Source of the DNA: Marinobacter sediminicola
GTDB taxonomy: Bacteria > Pseudomonadota > Gammaproteobacteria > Pseudomonadales > Oleiphilaceae
Length of the DNA: 64,000 nt
Reading direction: 5' to 3'
Assembly: GCF_031157525.1 (NCBI RefSeq)
Contig: NZ_JAVIXR010000012.1
Coordinates: forward strand, 1-64,000
Under the pieces are notes generated by a model. That model made no database searches. It had not been told where the DNA came from and saw nothing but the letters and a program-made list of their open reading frames with translations. Positions 1 through 8,553 of this stretch are shown here, one piece after another. Position 1 is the first letter of the stretch. Each line of letters starts with the position of its first letter. Both the position numbers and the translations under genes were made by a program.

Positions 1-16
1 AATTACTTGGTCAATT

Positions 17-28
17 TGTTAAAGAGCG
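17..28 (-). promoter_or_regulatory. boxA antitermination element of an rRNA leader
   Basis: Read on the minus strand, the 12 bases are CGCTCTTTAACA, one base from the Escherichia coli rrn boxA core TGCTCTTTAACA. The position suits an rRNA leader: three strong minus-strand promoters lie just upstream (58-313), and the 16S gene would start left of base 1. In known rrn operons boxA recruits the Nus factors so that the untranslated transcript is not stopped by Rho. The rRNA gene itself is not in the window and is inferred. Confidence 0.85.
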
Positions 29-57
29 TTTGAGCCGTTGCTCAATCAAGGTGGCGT

Positions 58-85
58 ATTCTACATCGTCTCGCCGCCTTGTCAA
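58..85 (-). promoter_or_regulatory. rRNA operon promoter, copy nearest to boxA
   Basis: On the minus strand TTGACA (80-85) is followed after 16 bases by TAGAAT (58-63). The -35 is perfect and the -10 is one base from consensus. The same hexamers and spacer recur at 157-184 and 286-313, so this is the downstream-most of three tandem promoters, followed about 30 bases later by boxA. Confidence 0.85.
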
Positions 86-156
86 CCGTTTAATTCGAGA
101 GAAGTTAAAAATGAACCTTTTCGAATCAAACCGTCACTTCTTAAACCAGATGAGCC

Positions 157-184
157 ATTCTACAGCGTTTACTCATCTTGTCAA
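157..184 (-). promoter_or_regulatory. rRNA operon promoter, middle copy
   Basis: Minus-strand TTGACA (179-184), 16-base spacer, TAGAAT (157-162). The upstream side (about 185-235) is rich in A and T, including runs of T and A around 205-225, which fits an UP element for the RNA polymerase alpha subunit. The UP element is inferred from composition only. Confidence 0.85.
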
Positions 185-285
185 CCACTTGCTCGAAGAA
201 AGCATTTAAAAATCTTCAATTTATTCAAGTGGTTACTCTTTGCTCGGGAAGCCTCTCAACTGTGCTCTCCTCGAAAGAGATGCGC

Positions 286-313
286 ATTCTACAGAGCTTG
301 GCGCGGGTGTCAA
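286..313 (-). promoter_or_regulatory. rRNA operon promoter, distal copy
   Basis: Minus-strand TTGACA (308-313), 16-base spacer, TAGAAT (286-291), with GC-rich bases just after the -10 as expected for a growth-rate-regulated discriminator. It is the most upstream of the three copies. Beyond it lies the 3' end of purT, which is also transcribed leftward and so toward the rRNA operon. Confidence 0.85.
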
Positions 314-410
314 CGGTGCAATGCAACTTTTTATGACTTTATCCCTGTCACGCCGATCTCAAGGTCCACTTTAGCACTTTCATAGATGAACCGGGGCCTT
401 ATCATCCCGC

Positions 411-1607
411 TTACAGACGAACCTCGACCGCCCTAACTGCAGCGATTGCTTTGGCCTTTGCCTCTTCTATAGTGGCCCCTTGTGCCAGAGCAACACCCAT
501 CCGCCGACGCCCCACGAGTTCAGGCTTACCAAAAAGCCTTAACTGCACATCCGGCTCTGCAAGCGCTACGCTCAACCCGCTGAAGGCTACAGGTGAGGAA
601 TTCCCTTCTGGCAAAATTACTGCTGACGCAGAAGGACCCTGCTGCCGAATAACCGGAACCGGCAATCCGAGTATGGCTCTTGCATGCAAAGCAAACTCCG
701 ACAAATCCTGAGATACCAGCGTAACAAGACCAGTATCATGGGGCCGGGGAGACACCTCTGAGAAATACACGTCGTCCCCGCGTATGAACAACTCCACTCC
801 GTATACCCCATAGCCACCCAGATTCTCGGTGATTTTTAAAGCAACGTCACGCGAACGCTCCAGTGCTTTAGCCGACATGGGCTGCGGCTGCCAGGATTCA
901 CGGTAATCGCCCTCTTCCTGGCGGTGCCCTATAGGCTCGCAGAAGCTAACGCCGCCGGAGTGCCTGACGGTCAGCAGGGTTATTTCATAATCAAATGTCA
1001 CAAAGCCTTCAACAATAACCCTACCCTTTCCCGCACGACCGCCTGTTTGCGCGTACTCCCAAGCGGCGTCAATCTCACTTTCATCGCTAACCGTACTCTG
1101 CCCTTTACCAGAGGAACTCATTACCGGCTTAACAACGAGGGGCATTCCTATCGCCTTGACCGCTTCCAGGAATGCCTCTTTTGTGTCAACAAACCGGTAA
1201 GGCGACGTTTTCACTCCCAGCTCTTCTGCAGCCAGGCGCCGAATCCCTTCCCTGTTCATAGTCAGGTGGGCTGCCCTTGCGGAAGGTATTACCCTATAAC
1301 CTTCCTGCTCAAGCTTGATCAATTCAGCTGTCGCAATGGCTTCGATTTCGGGCACAATGAGGTCGGGTTTTTCAATCTCGACTATGTTCCTTAAAGCCTG
1401 TGCATCCAACATATCTATTACGTGGCTACGATGAGCCACCTGCATGGCGGGGGCATTCGGGTAACGGTCTGCTGCAATTACCTCAACCCCATACCTCTGC
1501 AACTCTATCGCCACTTCTTTGCCAAGCTCACCTGAGCCACACAGCAATACCTTAAAAGCGTTTGCTTTAAGTGGCGTGCCCAGCGTTACATTCCCTACTT
1601 CATTCAA
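411..1607 (-). CDS. purT: Formate-dependent phosphoribosylglycinamide formyltransferase
   Basis: This cytosolic enzyme makes formyl-GAR from GAR, formate and ATP in purine synthesis, as a folate-independent alternative to PurN. The protein follows E. coli PurT along its length: a GSGELGK nucleotide-fold loop near residues 24-30, the conserved [16 protein letters not shown] and VMSSSGKGQ segments, and an ATP-grasp core with [12 protein letters not shown] start it at a TTG (1605-1607) because AGGAGG lies 7 bases upstream, giving 398 residues. The ATG at 1646 is in frame but has its only purine run directly against it. It is last in a leftward set with DUF1289, gamma carbonic anhydrase and nudL, 54 bases after DUF1289. 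purL is nearby but in another transcript. Confidence 0.95.
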   Translation of the reverse strand: MNEVGNVTLGTPLKANAFKVLLCGSGELGKEVAIELQRYGVEVIAADRYPNAPAMQVAHRSHVIDMLDAQALRNIVEIEKPDLIVPEIEAIATAELIKLEQEGYRVIPSARAAHLTMNREGIRRLAAEELGVKTSPYRFVDTKEAFLEAVKAIGMPLVVKPVMSSSGKGQSTVSDESEIDAAWEYAQTGGRAGKGRVIVEGFVTFDYEITLLTVRHSGGVSFCEPIGHRQEEGDYRESWQPQPMSAKALERSRDVALKITENLGGYGVYGVELFIRGDDVYFSEVSPRPHDTGLVTLVSQDLSEFALHARAILGLPVPVIRQQGPSASAVILPEGNSSPVAFSGLSVALAEPDVQLRLFGKPELVGRRRMGVALAQGATIEEAKAKAIAAVRAVEVRL

Positions 1608-1661
1608 ACCAGATCCTCCTGCAAGTACCTGAAATCTCTCAGGCATCCTTTTTGCGTTCAG

Positions 1662-1844
1662 TTAAAGCGCCACTTCCCGCTCCCGCTCAGCGACTTTCAC
1701 AAGCACAGCTTTACGCTCGCAGTTGGTCATTGATGTCCAGCTCAGGATCTCATCACTGGTGCGCTGACACCCTATACATACATCCCGCTCATCAAGAGCG
1801 CATATACTCACGCAGGGCGATCGAACTTTATCCTCAACAGCCAT
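1662..1844 (-). CDS. DUF1289 family small cysteine protein
   Basis: A 60-residue protein with the DUF1289 pattern: SPCVSICALDE, then CIGCQRTSDEI, then a tryptophan and a polar helix. The conserved cysteines (near residues 11, 15, 23, 26 and a later Cys in TNCERK) have led to the family being described as a possible Fe-S or zinc protein, but no function is established that I know of. It starts 12 bases after the gamma carbonic anhydrase stop and lacks a strong ribosome site, so coupled translation is likely. Family assignment is confident; role unknown. Confidence 0.85.
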   Translation of the reverse strand: MAVEDKVRSPCVSICALDERDVCIGCQRTSDEILSWTSMTNCERKAVLVKVAEREREVAL

Positions 1845-1856
1845 AACAAATTCATC

Positions 1857-2384
1857 TCAGTTTTTTACAGGCTTCAAGCTTTTCATATAACGGCTTGCAT
1901 TGTGTACATAGTGCGCGGCACTGAGTTCGAGCATCTTCTTTTGTTGCTCGGCGAGTTCCCTTTTGATTTTTCCCGGCGACCCAACCACCAATGAGCCGTC
2001 CGGAACAACCATTCCTTCAGGGATAAGGGTGTTCGCACCAATAAGGCAGTACTTTCCGATCTTGGCACCATTCAAAACAACCGCATTGATACCGATCAGT
2101 GAATAGTCCCCAACCTCACAACCGTGAAGCATGGTTTTATGACCAACTGTAACACCCCGCCCTAGCGTCAGCGGGATACCCGGATCTGTGTGGAGAACAG
2201 AGCCGTCTTGAACGTTTGTCTCTGGTCCAATCGTAATAAGCTCGTTATCTCCACGGATCACCACGTTGAACCAGACACTGCTTTTATCGTGAAGCTCCAC
2301 ATTGCCAATCACCGTCGCATTCTCTGCGACAAACTGACTACTGCCTTTTAACTCCGGGACACGGCCATCCAACTCATAGAGCAT
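1857..2384 (-). CDS. Gamma carbonic anhydrase-like hexapeptide-repeat protein
   Basis: The 175-residue protein is a left-handed beta-helix of the gamma carbonic anhydrase/YrdA group. Hexapeptide-type repeats run through residues 20-145, and the three zinc-type histidines are present (H65 in VLHTDPG, H82 in VGHK, H87 in LHGCEVG). Family members bind a metal at trimer interfaces; many, including YrdA, lack proven carbonic anhydrase activity, so the reaction is uncertain. The start is the ATG at 2384 with AAGGAAA just upstream; an open frame continues upstream to 2444 but runs into nudL. It lies between nudL (13-base gap) and DUF1289 (12-base gap), so it is surely co-transcribed. Confidence 0.9.
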   Translation of the reverse strand: MLYELDGRVPELKGSSQFVAENATVIGNVELHDKSSVWFNVVIRGDNELITIGPETNVQDGSVLHTDPGIPLTLGRGVTVGHKTMLHGCEVGDYSLIGINAVVLNGAKIGKYCLIGANTLIPEGMVVPDGSLVVGSPGKIKRELAEQQKKMLELSAAHYVHNASRYMKSLKPVKN

Positions 2385-2397
2385 TCTATTTTCCTTA

Positions 2398-2979
2398 TCA
2401 TGTTCGGGGTTTGAGCAAATCGATATCAGCATCGTACACAGCATTTAAAAAATCGACCAGAACCACAGCAGAGAGCCCCCAAATTTGATATCGCTCCCAC
2501 CGGTAGCAAGGCACATGAATTGTCTGATCCTGAAAAGGGATTGCATCTGTTCGCTCGCGCTTGTCTTCGAGAAAGAAAGAAAGAGGTACACGAAAGACGC
2601 TATCAATTTCACCGGGGTTTGGTTCCAACGGATACTCCACCGGCACAACACCAACGTATGGAGAAACAAGTATCCCGTGAAGTGACATTACCTGGCTCAG
2701 CGGTGAAATAATTTCCACCTGATCTGGCGGCAGGCCAATTTCTTCATGGGTTTCCCGCAGCGCTGTCGCGGCCAACGACAAATCTCCGGGATCTCGCTTT
2801 CCGCCCGGGTATGCAACCTGCCCGCGATGGGTGCTCAAATTCGCCGAACGCAGCGTAAATATCATTTCCGGATTGCCAGTATCGTCAGTAACCGGCACAA
2901 GGATGCCTGCTTCGGTATAGTTCAGATCGAGCTTCCGAGGCGCATAGTCCGTTAAACGCTGTACAAGTAAATCACGCAA
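2398..2979 (-). CDS. nudL: CoA pyrophosphatase-type Nudix hydrolase
   Basis: A 193-residue Nudix protein. The Nudix box is intact at about residues 60-83 (G-K-R-D-P-G-D ... RETHEEIGL), and just before it lies the extra motif FTLRS ... [10 protein letters not shown] that marks the CoA pyrophosphatase subfamily (NudL/PCD1). Members cleave CoA and its derivatives to 3',5'-ADP and phosphopantetheine. The start is a TTG (2977-2979) with AGGAG 7 bases upstream, the second good TTG start in this operon. It is first in the leftward unit running to purT and is divergent from the Nudix gene at 3076. Confidence 0.88.
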   Translation of the reverse strand: MRDLLVQRLTDYAPRKLDLNYTEAGILVPVTDDTGNPEMIFTLRSANLSTHRGQVAYPGGKRDPGDLSLAATALRETHEEIGLPPDQVEIISPLSQVMSLHGILVSPYVGVVPVEYPLEPNPGEIDSVFRVPLSFFLEDKRERTDAIPFQDQTIHVPCYRWERYQIWGLSAVVLVDFLNAVYDADIDLLKPRT

Positions 2980-3075
2980 ACCGGAACTCCTGGAAAAATC
3001 TGGTGTTGAATGAGACAGCAGTAGCTACGATCATTAAACTTAACATTCGTTGAATTCAAGTATACGGGGAAAAAT

Positions 3076-3639
3076 ATGAAGTACTGCAGCACATGCGGCC
3101 ATCCGGTTAAACAGCGTATCCCCGAGGGCGACAACCGTCACCGCTATGTGTGCGTTAACTGCAGCACAATACACTATCAGAACCCACGCATCATTGCGGG
3201 CACTGTTCCGGTATGGGAAGGGAAGATCCTTCTTTGCCGTCGCGCGATTGAACCTCGTTACGGGTACTGGACGCTTCCTGCGGGATATATGGAAAATGGC
3301 GAAACTACGGTTGAAGCGGCCGAGCGCGAAACTCTGGAAGAGGCCCTGGCCGAAGTGAATGTTAAAGGCCTCTATTCGATTATCGATGTTCCGCATATTA
3401 ACCAGGTGCACATGTTTTATAGGGCGACGCTCAAAAATGAGAAATTTGGCGCTGGCGAGGAGTCCCTTGAAACCCGCCTGTTTGCTCTGGATGAAATCCC
3501 CTGGGACGATATTTCTTTCCCTACTGTGCGCAAAACCCTGGAGTTGTTTCTGGAGGATCTGAAAAATGATTCCTTCGGTGTGCACATACGTGATATCCGG
3601 CGCCCTATCGCCACGACCCGAAGCAAAGACGATCTATAA
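3076..3639 (+). CDS. Zinc-ribbon Nudix hydrolase
   Basis: This 187-residue protein has an N-terminal zinc ribbon (C4, C7, C26, C29) and a Nudix fold. The box at 70-92 keeps the metal-binding residues (G70, E76, R84-E85, E88-E89), but the usual glycine after EEx is L91, so the box is slightly degenerate. It closely resembles a conserved Pseudomonas family that is widespread but lacks an assigned substrate. Related zinc-ribbon Nudix proteins such as NudC act on NADH-type compounds; that is analogy only. It is divergent from nudL and its last six bases overlap the convergent gene at 3634-3945. Confidence 0.85.
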   Translation: MKYCSTCGHPVKQRIPEGDNRHRYVCVNCSTIHYQNPRIIAGTVPVWEGKILLCRRAIEPRYGYWTLPAGYMENGETTVEAAERETLEEALAEVNVKGLYSIIDVPHINQVHMFYRATLKNEKFGAGEESLETRLFALDEIPWDDISFPTVRKTLELFLEDLKNDSFGVHIRDIRRPIATTRSKDDL

Positions 3640-3945
3640 TACTTCCATGCGATAGATCTCGTAAGCAGGCTCTTCATAGGGGTGAGCCTGCTTGAGCGCC
3701 GCAACCGCTTTACGGATTAGTTCGTCGGTGCAGACAAGCTCAACCTTGAATTCTTCCACAACCTCCAGCCCCCCACGCTCTCCCAAAAAAGGGTTGCTAC
3801 CCTCGAGGGGACGAAACTGTCCCTGCCCACTACATTGCCACGCACAGGAATCGTAATCACCTATGCGCCCCGCACCAATATCAAAGAGTGCTTGTTTGGT
3901 TTTTTCCAAATGTGTTCCGGGCACGAAATAGCATATTTTATACAT
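3634..3945 (-). CDS. NIF3/YqfO-type stand-alone domain protein
   Basis: A 103-residue protein starting MYKICYFVPGTHLEKTK and ending in an AHPYEEPAYEIY segment. The HPYEEPAY motif and the ferredoxin-like pattern are those of the small domain inserted in YqfO/NIF3 proteins, which also exists alone and resembles CutA and PII folds. No enzymatic role is established for the free form. The ATG at 3945 has GGGGG five bases upstream; the frame extends to 3996 without a better site. It converges on the Nudix gene and the two stops interleave (TAA 3637-3639, TAG on 3634-3636). Confidence 0.8.
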   Translation of the reverse strand: MYKICYFVPGTHLEKTKQALFDIGAGRIGDYDSCAWQCSGQGQFRPLEGSNPFLGERGGLEVVEEFKVELVCTDELIRKAVAALKQAHPYEEPAYEIYRMEVL

Positions 3946-3997
3946 AAAACCCCCTTTGGGCAGGACATTTTTTGTACAGATTAATGACTTAGGCACT

Positions 3998-4019
3998 TAC
4001 CCACAGATTCTGTGGATAA
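3998..4019. promoter_or_regulatory. Inverted DnaA-box-like pair
   Basis: TGTGGATAA at 4011-4019 is a perfect DnaA box read on the minus strand (TTATCCACA). TTACCCACA at 3998-4006 is a plus-strand box with one mismatch. Together they form CCACAGATTCTGTGG (4001-4015), a perfect 7-1-7 palindrome. Two boxes are too few for an origin and no dnaA/dnaN/gidA genes are nearby, so DnaA titration or regulation, or another palindrome-binding protein, are the possibilities. Confidence 0.5.
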
Positions 4020-4288
4020 CTCTGGGGAAAGTTTTGGGGAACACCTCTATAAACCCCGTATTTACTGCACTCTCGTTAAATTGGTGACAAATTCACCTGA
4101 TAAATTTAATCACTATATTTCAATGAGTTACAGGCCTTGCGCAAACATTGAACGCCAATGCACTACATTGTTCACAGAACGCACAAGACAGAACTCTTAA
4201 TGTGCATAAACATACTGAGTCAAGGAGTATTTTTCCAATATAGCCGCTTTATTTGCTTGATAAATTCAAAAAACCCGAAAATCAGACA

Positions 4289-4343
4289 CAAAAAAACCGA
4301 CTCCAGTAAGCTCTCCTTTTGAGGCTCGCCGAAGCCGGTTTTT
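4289..4343 (-). terminator. purL intrinsic terminator
   Basis: On the minus strand ACCGGCTTC (4335-4343) pairs with GGAGTCGGT (4296-4304) through nine base pairs including two G-U pairs, and the stem is followed by a run of seven T. It lies 25 bases past the purL stop at 4368. The stem is imperfect but position and U-tract are right. Confidence 0.75.
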
Positions 4344-4367
4344 CCAGTCGTACAATCGTTCAGCTCA

Positions 4368-7300
4368 TCAGCTAAACCAGCGTCTGGCATTACGGAACAT
4401 GCGAATCCAGGAACCGTCCTCCTGCCAATCCGCGGGGCGCCATGAGTGTTGGACAGCGCGGAACACACGTTCAGGGTGAGGCATCATAATGGTAATACGA
4501 CCATCCCGAGTAGTTGCCCCAGCTATGCCATCTTGCGAGCCATTTGGATTATAAGGATAACGCATCGTCGCTTGGCCCCGATTATCAACGAAGCGCAGAG
4601 CTACTCGCTCGCTTTCTGCGAGCTCTGAAGCAGACGCACTGCCTGAAAACTCTACCCGGCCCTCACCATGAGCGACAGCTATTGGCATGCGGGATCCTGC
4701 CATTTCTTCCAGGAATGCTGAAGGTGACGGCATTACCTCAACCATCGCCAACCGTGCCTCGAATTGTTCCGACTGGTTGCGAACAAAGCGTGGCCATCCC
4801 TCACTGCCCGGAATTAGCTCGTGCAGGTTGGACAGCATCTGACAGCCATTACATACGCCCAGTGCAAGAGTGTCCTGGCGGTTAAAGAAAGCGGCAAACT
4901 GGTCACGAACACGGTCATTGAACAGAATGGATTTCGCCCAACCTTCACCGGCACCCAGCACATCCCCGTATGAGAACCCGCCGCAAGCCACGAGACTGTT
5001 AAACGTCTCGAGATTCACTCGTCCGGATAGCAGATCGCTCATGTGCACGTCAACAGACTCGAAACCAGCCCGGTCGAACGCCGCGGCCATCTCAACCTGC
5101 CCGTTAACACCCTGCTCACGCAATACAGCAACTTTCGGGCGAATACCCTTGTTGATATAAGGTGCCGCAACATCCTCGTTCACATCGTAGGTAAGTTCAG
5201 CATGAAGCCCAGGGTCATCCGCATCAAGCAGGTTATCAAACTCTTCCTGCGCACAATCTGCGTTGTCCCTGAGGGACTGTATGCGATAACTGGTCTCAGA
5301 CCACAGACGCTGTAGATCGGTTCGCGAATCATCTGCAACCATTTCGCCTTCAAAGGCCAGTCGCAGGCGATCCTGATCATTCAATGTGCCAATAACACTG
5401 ATGTGGTCCCCCAAGCCAGCAGCTGAAAACTGCTGCAGAACGAAATCCGTGTCACCCCTGCGCACCTGAATAACTGCGCCCAATTCTTCATTGAACAACT
5501 CGCGCACTAACTGGCTAGCGTCGTCCGCCAATCCATCGAGTTTGATATCTATGCCGGTATGGCCAGCGAAGCACATCTCTGCAAGCGTCACGAACAGACC
5601 ACCGTCCGAGCGGTCGTGATAAGCCAGAAGCTTTTCGTCGGCATTCAATCCCTGGATAACCGCAAAAAATGCTTTGATATCTTCCGGATCGTCGAGATCA
5701 GGCGCCACGGCACCAACCTGACGGTATACTTGAGCCAAAGCCGATCCACCCAACCGATTCTGCCCAGCGCCCAGATCAATAAGGATCAGATCCGTGTCTC
5801 CGGCATCCGTTATCAGCTGGGGCGTGAGGGTGCGTGAAACGTCGGTGACCGGTGCAAACCCACTGACAATCAAAGAAAGTGGCGCAGTAACGCTCCTCTG
5901 TTCGCCGTTATCCTCTTCCCAAACCGTCTTCATGGACATGGAGTCCTTGCCCACAGGAATGGTAATTCCCAGCTCCGGACACAACTCCATACCAACGGCG
6001 CGCACTGCTTCGTAGAGGTTTTCATCCTCTCCGGGATGGCCGGCTGCCGACATCCAGTTCGCTGACAGGCGAATATCAGATAGCTTGCAAATTGCAGCGG
6101 CTGCCAGGTTGGTAATGGCTTCCCCTACTGCCATCCGGCCAGACGCAGGCGCATCAATGGTTGCGATCGGCGTACGCTCGCCCATGGCCATGGCTTCACC
6201 AGCCAGGACATCAAAGGAGCTTGCCGTAACAGCAACATCACTGACTGGCACCTGCCATGGACCAACCATCTGATCTCGTGCAACAAGCCCGGTAATTGTG
6301 CGGTCACCTATGGTGATCAGGAAATTCTTGGAACCTACCGAGGGCAGCCTCAGAACTCTGCGAATGGCCTCATGGAGACCAATCTGGGTGGAGTCAAACA
6401 GCGGCTTGCTAAACGATGTTCTGTTAATACTCCGGTGCATTCGGGGCGGCTTGCCAAAAAGCACATCCATCGGCAGATCAACAGGCTTGTCGTTGAAATA
6501 AGAATCGCTCAACTCAAGATGATGGGCTTCAGTTGCCTCACCAATAACGGCATATGGGCAGCGTTCACGACGACACAGAGCATCGAAAAGCTCCAGGTTC
6601 TCGGGAGCCACTGCCATGACGTAACGCTCCTGAGATTCGTTGCACCAGATTTCCAGTGGTGACATGCCGGGCTCATCGCTGGGAATATCCCGCAACTCAA
6701 ACTTTCCGCCACGACCGCCGTCCTTCACCAATTCGGGCATCGCGTTGGACAGACCGCCCGCACCAACGTCATGAATGAAGCACATAGGGTTCTGTTCACC
6801 CATCTGCCAGCAGCGGTCGATCACTTCCTGACAGCGACGCTCCATTTCCGGGTTGTCACGCTGCACGGACGCAAAATCGAGGCTCTCATTGCTGGAGCCG
6901 GAGTCCATAGAGGAAGCAGCGCTGCCCCCAAGACCGATAAGCATGGAAGGACCACCCAACACGATGAGTTTGGCGCCTACAGGTATCTCGCCTTTTTCAA
7001 CGTGCTCTGCGCGGATGTTACCAAGACCGCCAGCGATCATGATGGGCTTGTGATAGCCACGAACTTCATCACCCGCGGGGCCGGCAACCTTCTCTTCAAA
7101 TGTCCGGAAGTAGCCGGCGATATTGGGACGGCCAAACTCATTATTGAATGCGGCGCCGCCAATGGGGCCCTCAATCATAATATCCAGAGCAGAAGCGATC
7201 CGCTCAGGCTTGCCGTAATTGATTTCCCAGGGCTGGGGATCATCTGGCATGTTGAGGTTAGAGACAGTAAAGCCTGACAGCCCAGCCTTCGGCTTGGAGC

Positions 7301-8273
7301 CGCGACCGGTTGCGCCTTCATCACGAATTTCACCGCCGGAGCCAGTTGCAGAACCCGCTGCAGGTGCTATTGCCGTCGGGTGGTTATGGGTCTCCACCTT
7401 CATAAGAATGTGGATGTCTTCCTGGTTATAACCGTAAACGCCAGTTACCGGATCCGGGAAGAAGCGGCCGCCACGACTGCCCTGGATAACCGAAGCATTA
7501 TCCTTATAGGCAGACAGTACGCCTTCGCTGTTCATTTCATAGGTGTTACGGATCATGGCAAACAGGGATTTCTCCTGGCCCTCACCATCAATATCCCAGG
7601 ATGCATTAAATATTTTGTGGCGGCAGTGTTCGGAGTTTGCTTGGGCAAACATCATCAGCTCTACATCGGTAGGATCCCGCTCGAGACCTACAAACGACTT
7701 CACGAGGTAATCGATTTCATCATCCGCCAGAGCCAGCCCAAGGCGCCTGTTTGCCTCTACCAGCGCGGTTCGACCGCCGGCCAACACAGAGATTCGCTCC
7801 AGAGGACGCGGCTCATCACGATTGAACAGCAACTGGGCGCCGCCCATTTCATGAAAAACCTTCTGGGTCATGCGGTCGTGGAGCAGCGCGGCAACATTCT
7901 CGCGCTGGTCGAGACCTAGCTTTTTGCTTGATTTAATATAGAAGGCCGTACCGCGTTCAATGCGCTGAATCTGACGCAAACCACAATTACGGGCGATATC
8001 CGTTGCCTTGCTGGACCAGGGAGACAAAGTTCCCGGGCGCGGCACAACGAGGAAAAGCACGCCATCTGGCTCTTCAACCGGAACGCTGGGACCATAGGTC
8101 AGCAGCCGATCAAGGATGGCCTGCTCGGAATCGGAAAACGCGCCCTCCAGATCCACAAAGTGCATAAACTCGGCATAAACATGCTCAACCTCAGGCACAA
8201 TGGCCTTGATTCTGGCAAACAGCTTATGGGAACGAAATGGTGAAAGCGCGGGAGCGCCGCGAAGTTCAAGCAT
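4368..8273 (-). CDS. purL: Phosphoribosylformylglycinamidine synthase
   Basis: The large single-chain FGAM synthase converts FGAR, glutamine and ATP to FGAM, the fourth step of purine synthesis. At 1301 residues it matches the proteobacterial form (E. coli about 1295). An N-terminal PurS-like domain is followed by two AIRS-like halves with the ATP-site segment [12 protein letters not shown], and a C-terminal class I glutaminase has its cysteine in GVCNGCQML near residue 1141 and the HPER histidine/glutamate near the end. The start [14 protein letters not shown] at 8273 has AGGT nine bases upstream; an open frame to 8336 does not resemble the family. It is transcribed alone, divergent from mltF. 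Confidence 0.97.
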   Translation of the reverse strand: MLELRGAPALSPFRSHKLFARIKAIVPEVEHVYAEFMHFVDLEGAFSDSEQAILDRLLTYGPSVPVEEPDGVLFLVVPRPGTLSPWSSKATDIARNCGLRQIQRIERGTAFYIKSSKKLGLDQRENVAALLHDRMTQKVFHEMGGAQLLFNRDEPRPLERISVLAGGRTALVEANRRLGLALADDEIDYLVKSFVGLERDPTDVELMMFAQANSEHCRHKIFNASWDIDGEGQEKSLFAMIRNTYEMNSEGVLSAYKDNASVIQGSRGGRFFPDPVTGVYGYNQEDIHILMKVETHNHPTAIAPAAGSATGSGGEIRDEGATGRGSKPKAGLSGFTVSNLNMPDDPQPWEINYGKPERIASALDIMIEGPIGGAAFNNEFGRPNIAGYFRTFEEKVAGPAGDEVRGYHKPIMIAGGLGNIRAEHVEKGEIPVGAKLIVLGGPSMLIGLGGSAASSMDSGSSNESLDFASVQRDNPEMERRCQEVIDRCWQMGEQNPMCFIHDVGAGGLSNAMPELVKDGGRGGKFELRDIPSDEPGMSPLEIWCNESQERYVMAVAPENLELFDALCRRERCPYAVIGEATEAHHLELSDSYFNDKPVDLPMDVLFGKPPRMHRSINRTSFSKPLFDSTQIGLHEAIRRVLRLPSVGSKNFLITIGDRTITGLVARDQMVGPWQVPVSDVAVTASSFDVLAGEAMAMGERTPIATIDAPASGRMAVGEAITNLAAAAICKLSDIRLSANWMSAAGHPGEDENLYEAVRAVGMELCPELGITIPVGKDSMSMKTVWEEDNGEQRSVTAPLSLIVSGFAPVTDVSRTLTPQLITDAGDTDLILIDLGAGQNRLGGSALAQVYRQVGAVAPDLDDPEDIKAFFAVIQGLNADEKLLAYHDRSDGGLFVTLAEMCFAGHTGIDIKLDGLADDASQLVRELFNEELGAVIQVRRGDTDFVLQQFSAAGLGDHISVIGTLNDQDRLRLAFEGEMVADDSRTDLQRLWSETSYRIQSLRDNADCAQEEFDNLLDADDPGLHAELTYDVNEDVAAPYINKGIRPKVAVLREQGVNGQVEMAAAFDRAGFESVDVHMSDLLSGRVNLETFNSLVACGGFSYGDVLGAGEGWAKSILFNDRVRDQFAAFFNRQDTLALGVCNGCQMLSNLHELIPGSEGWPRFVRNQSEQFEARLAMVEVMPSPSAFLEEMAGSRMPIAVAHGEGRVEFSGSASASELAESERVALRFVDNRGQATMRYPYNPNGSQDGIAGATTRDGRITIMMPHPERVFRAVQHSWRPADWQEDGSWIRMFRNARRWFS

Positions 8274-8391
8274 GATATCAACCTGTATCGCGCGAAACGG
8301 GGAAGTCCGGGTGCATTCTGAGAAGGCGCATATCATACTCGAAAGCTCCGCCGGGATACAGCGCTGGAAAGCTTATTCCGATAGCTTACAT

Positions 8392-8397
8392 TTGACA
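8392..8397 (+). promoter_or_regulatory. Possible -35 box for mltF
   Basis: A perfect TTGACA lies 160 bases before the chosen mltF start in the purL/mltF divergent gap. No good -10 is found 16-18 bases downstream (the best is TGATCA), so this is weak support for a promoter. Confidence 0.3.
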
Positions 8398-8460
8398 TTA
8401 TTTTGCGCAGCAATTGATCAACTTGATTGACCCCTTTCACTGCAACAGGGATCATTGGGT

Positions 8461-8479
8461 TGTGGACATGGAGTCCACA
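8461..8479 (+). other. Hairpin in the mltF leader
   Basis: TGTGGAC and GTCCACA form a perfect 7-bp stem around a five-base loop, 75 bases before the mltF start. A 23-codon open frame (8468-8539) begins in the loop. Neither is known to act in mltF control; it could be a leader structure or chance. Confidence 0.3.
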
Positions 8480-8553
8480 CGCACCACGACACCGGATGCC
8501 GCCAGCCAGTTTGCGCGCATCCTGTTGATCCAGCGGTAACGGAGAACAGGGAC

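Larger units (their letters stand above)
3946..4367. other. Gene-free gap with DnaA-box-like palindrome
   Basis: This 422-base gap between the NIF3-like gene and the 3' end of purL has no convincing coding region; a 62-codon open frame at 4012-4200 looks like chance. It holds a palindrome with a perfect DnaA box (3998-4019), an AT-rich stretch around 4075-4125, and the purL terminator (4289-4343). Confidence 0.7.

Noticed and set aside
38..385. Open frame of 115 codons at the left end
   Set aside because: It lies over three rRNA promoters and a leader; the repeated pattern in it comes from the promoter copies.
3040..3585. Long minus-strand open frame over the zinc-ribbon Nudix gene
   Set aside because: It is antisense to a clearly recognisable Nudix protein and matches no family.
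3998..4019. Chromosomal origin of replication
   Set aside because: Only one perfect DnaA box and none of the usual origin-linked genes are near.
4012..4200. 62-codon plus-strand open frame in the purL gap
   Set aside because: No ribosome site, odd composition, and it starts in the DnaA-box palindrome.
8468..8539. 23-codon leader peptide before mltF
   Set aside because: No run of regulatory codons and no ribosome site; kept only as part of a hairpin note.
8455..8553. Longer mltF start at TTG 8455
   Set aside because: It adds 33 residues with no signal-peptide character before the lipoprotein signal.
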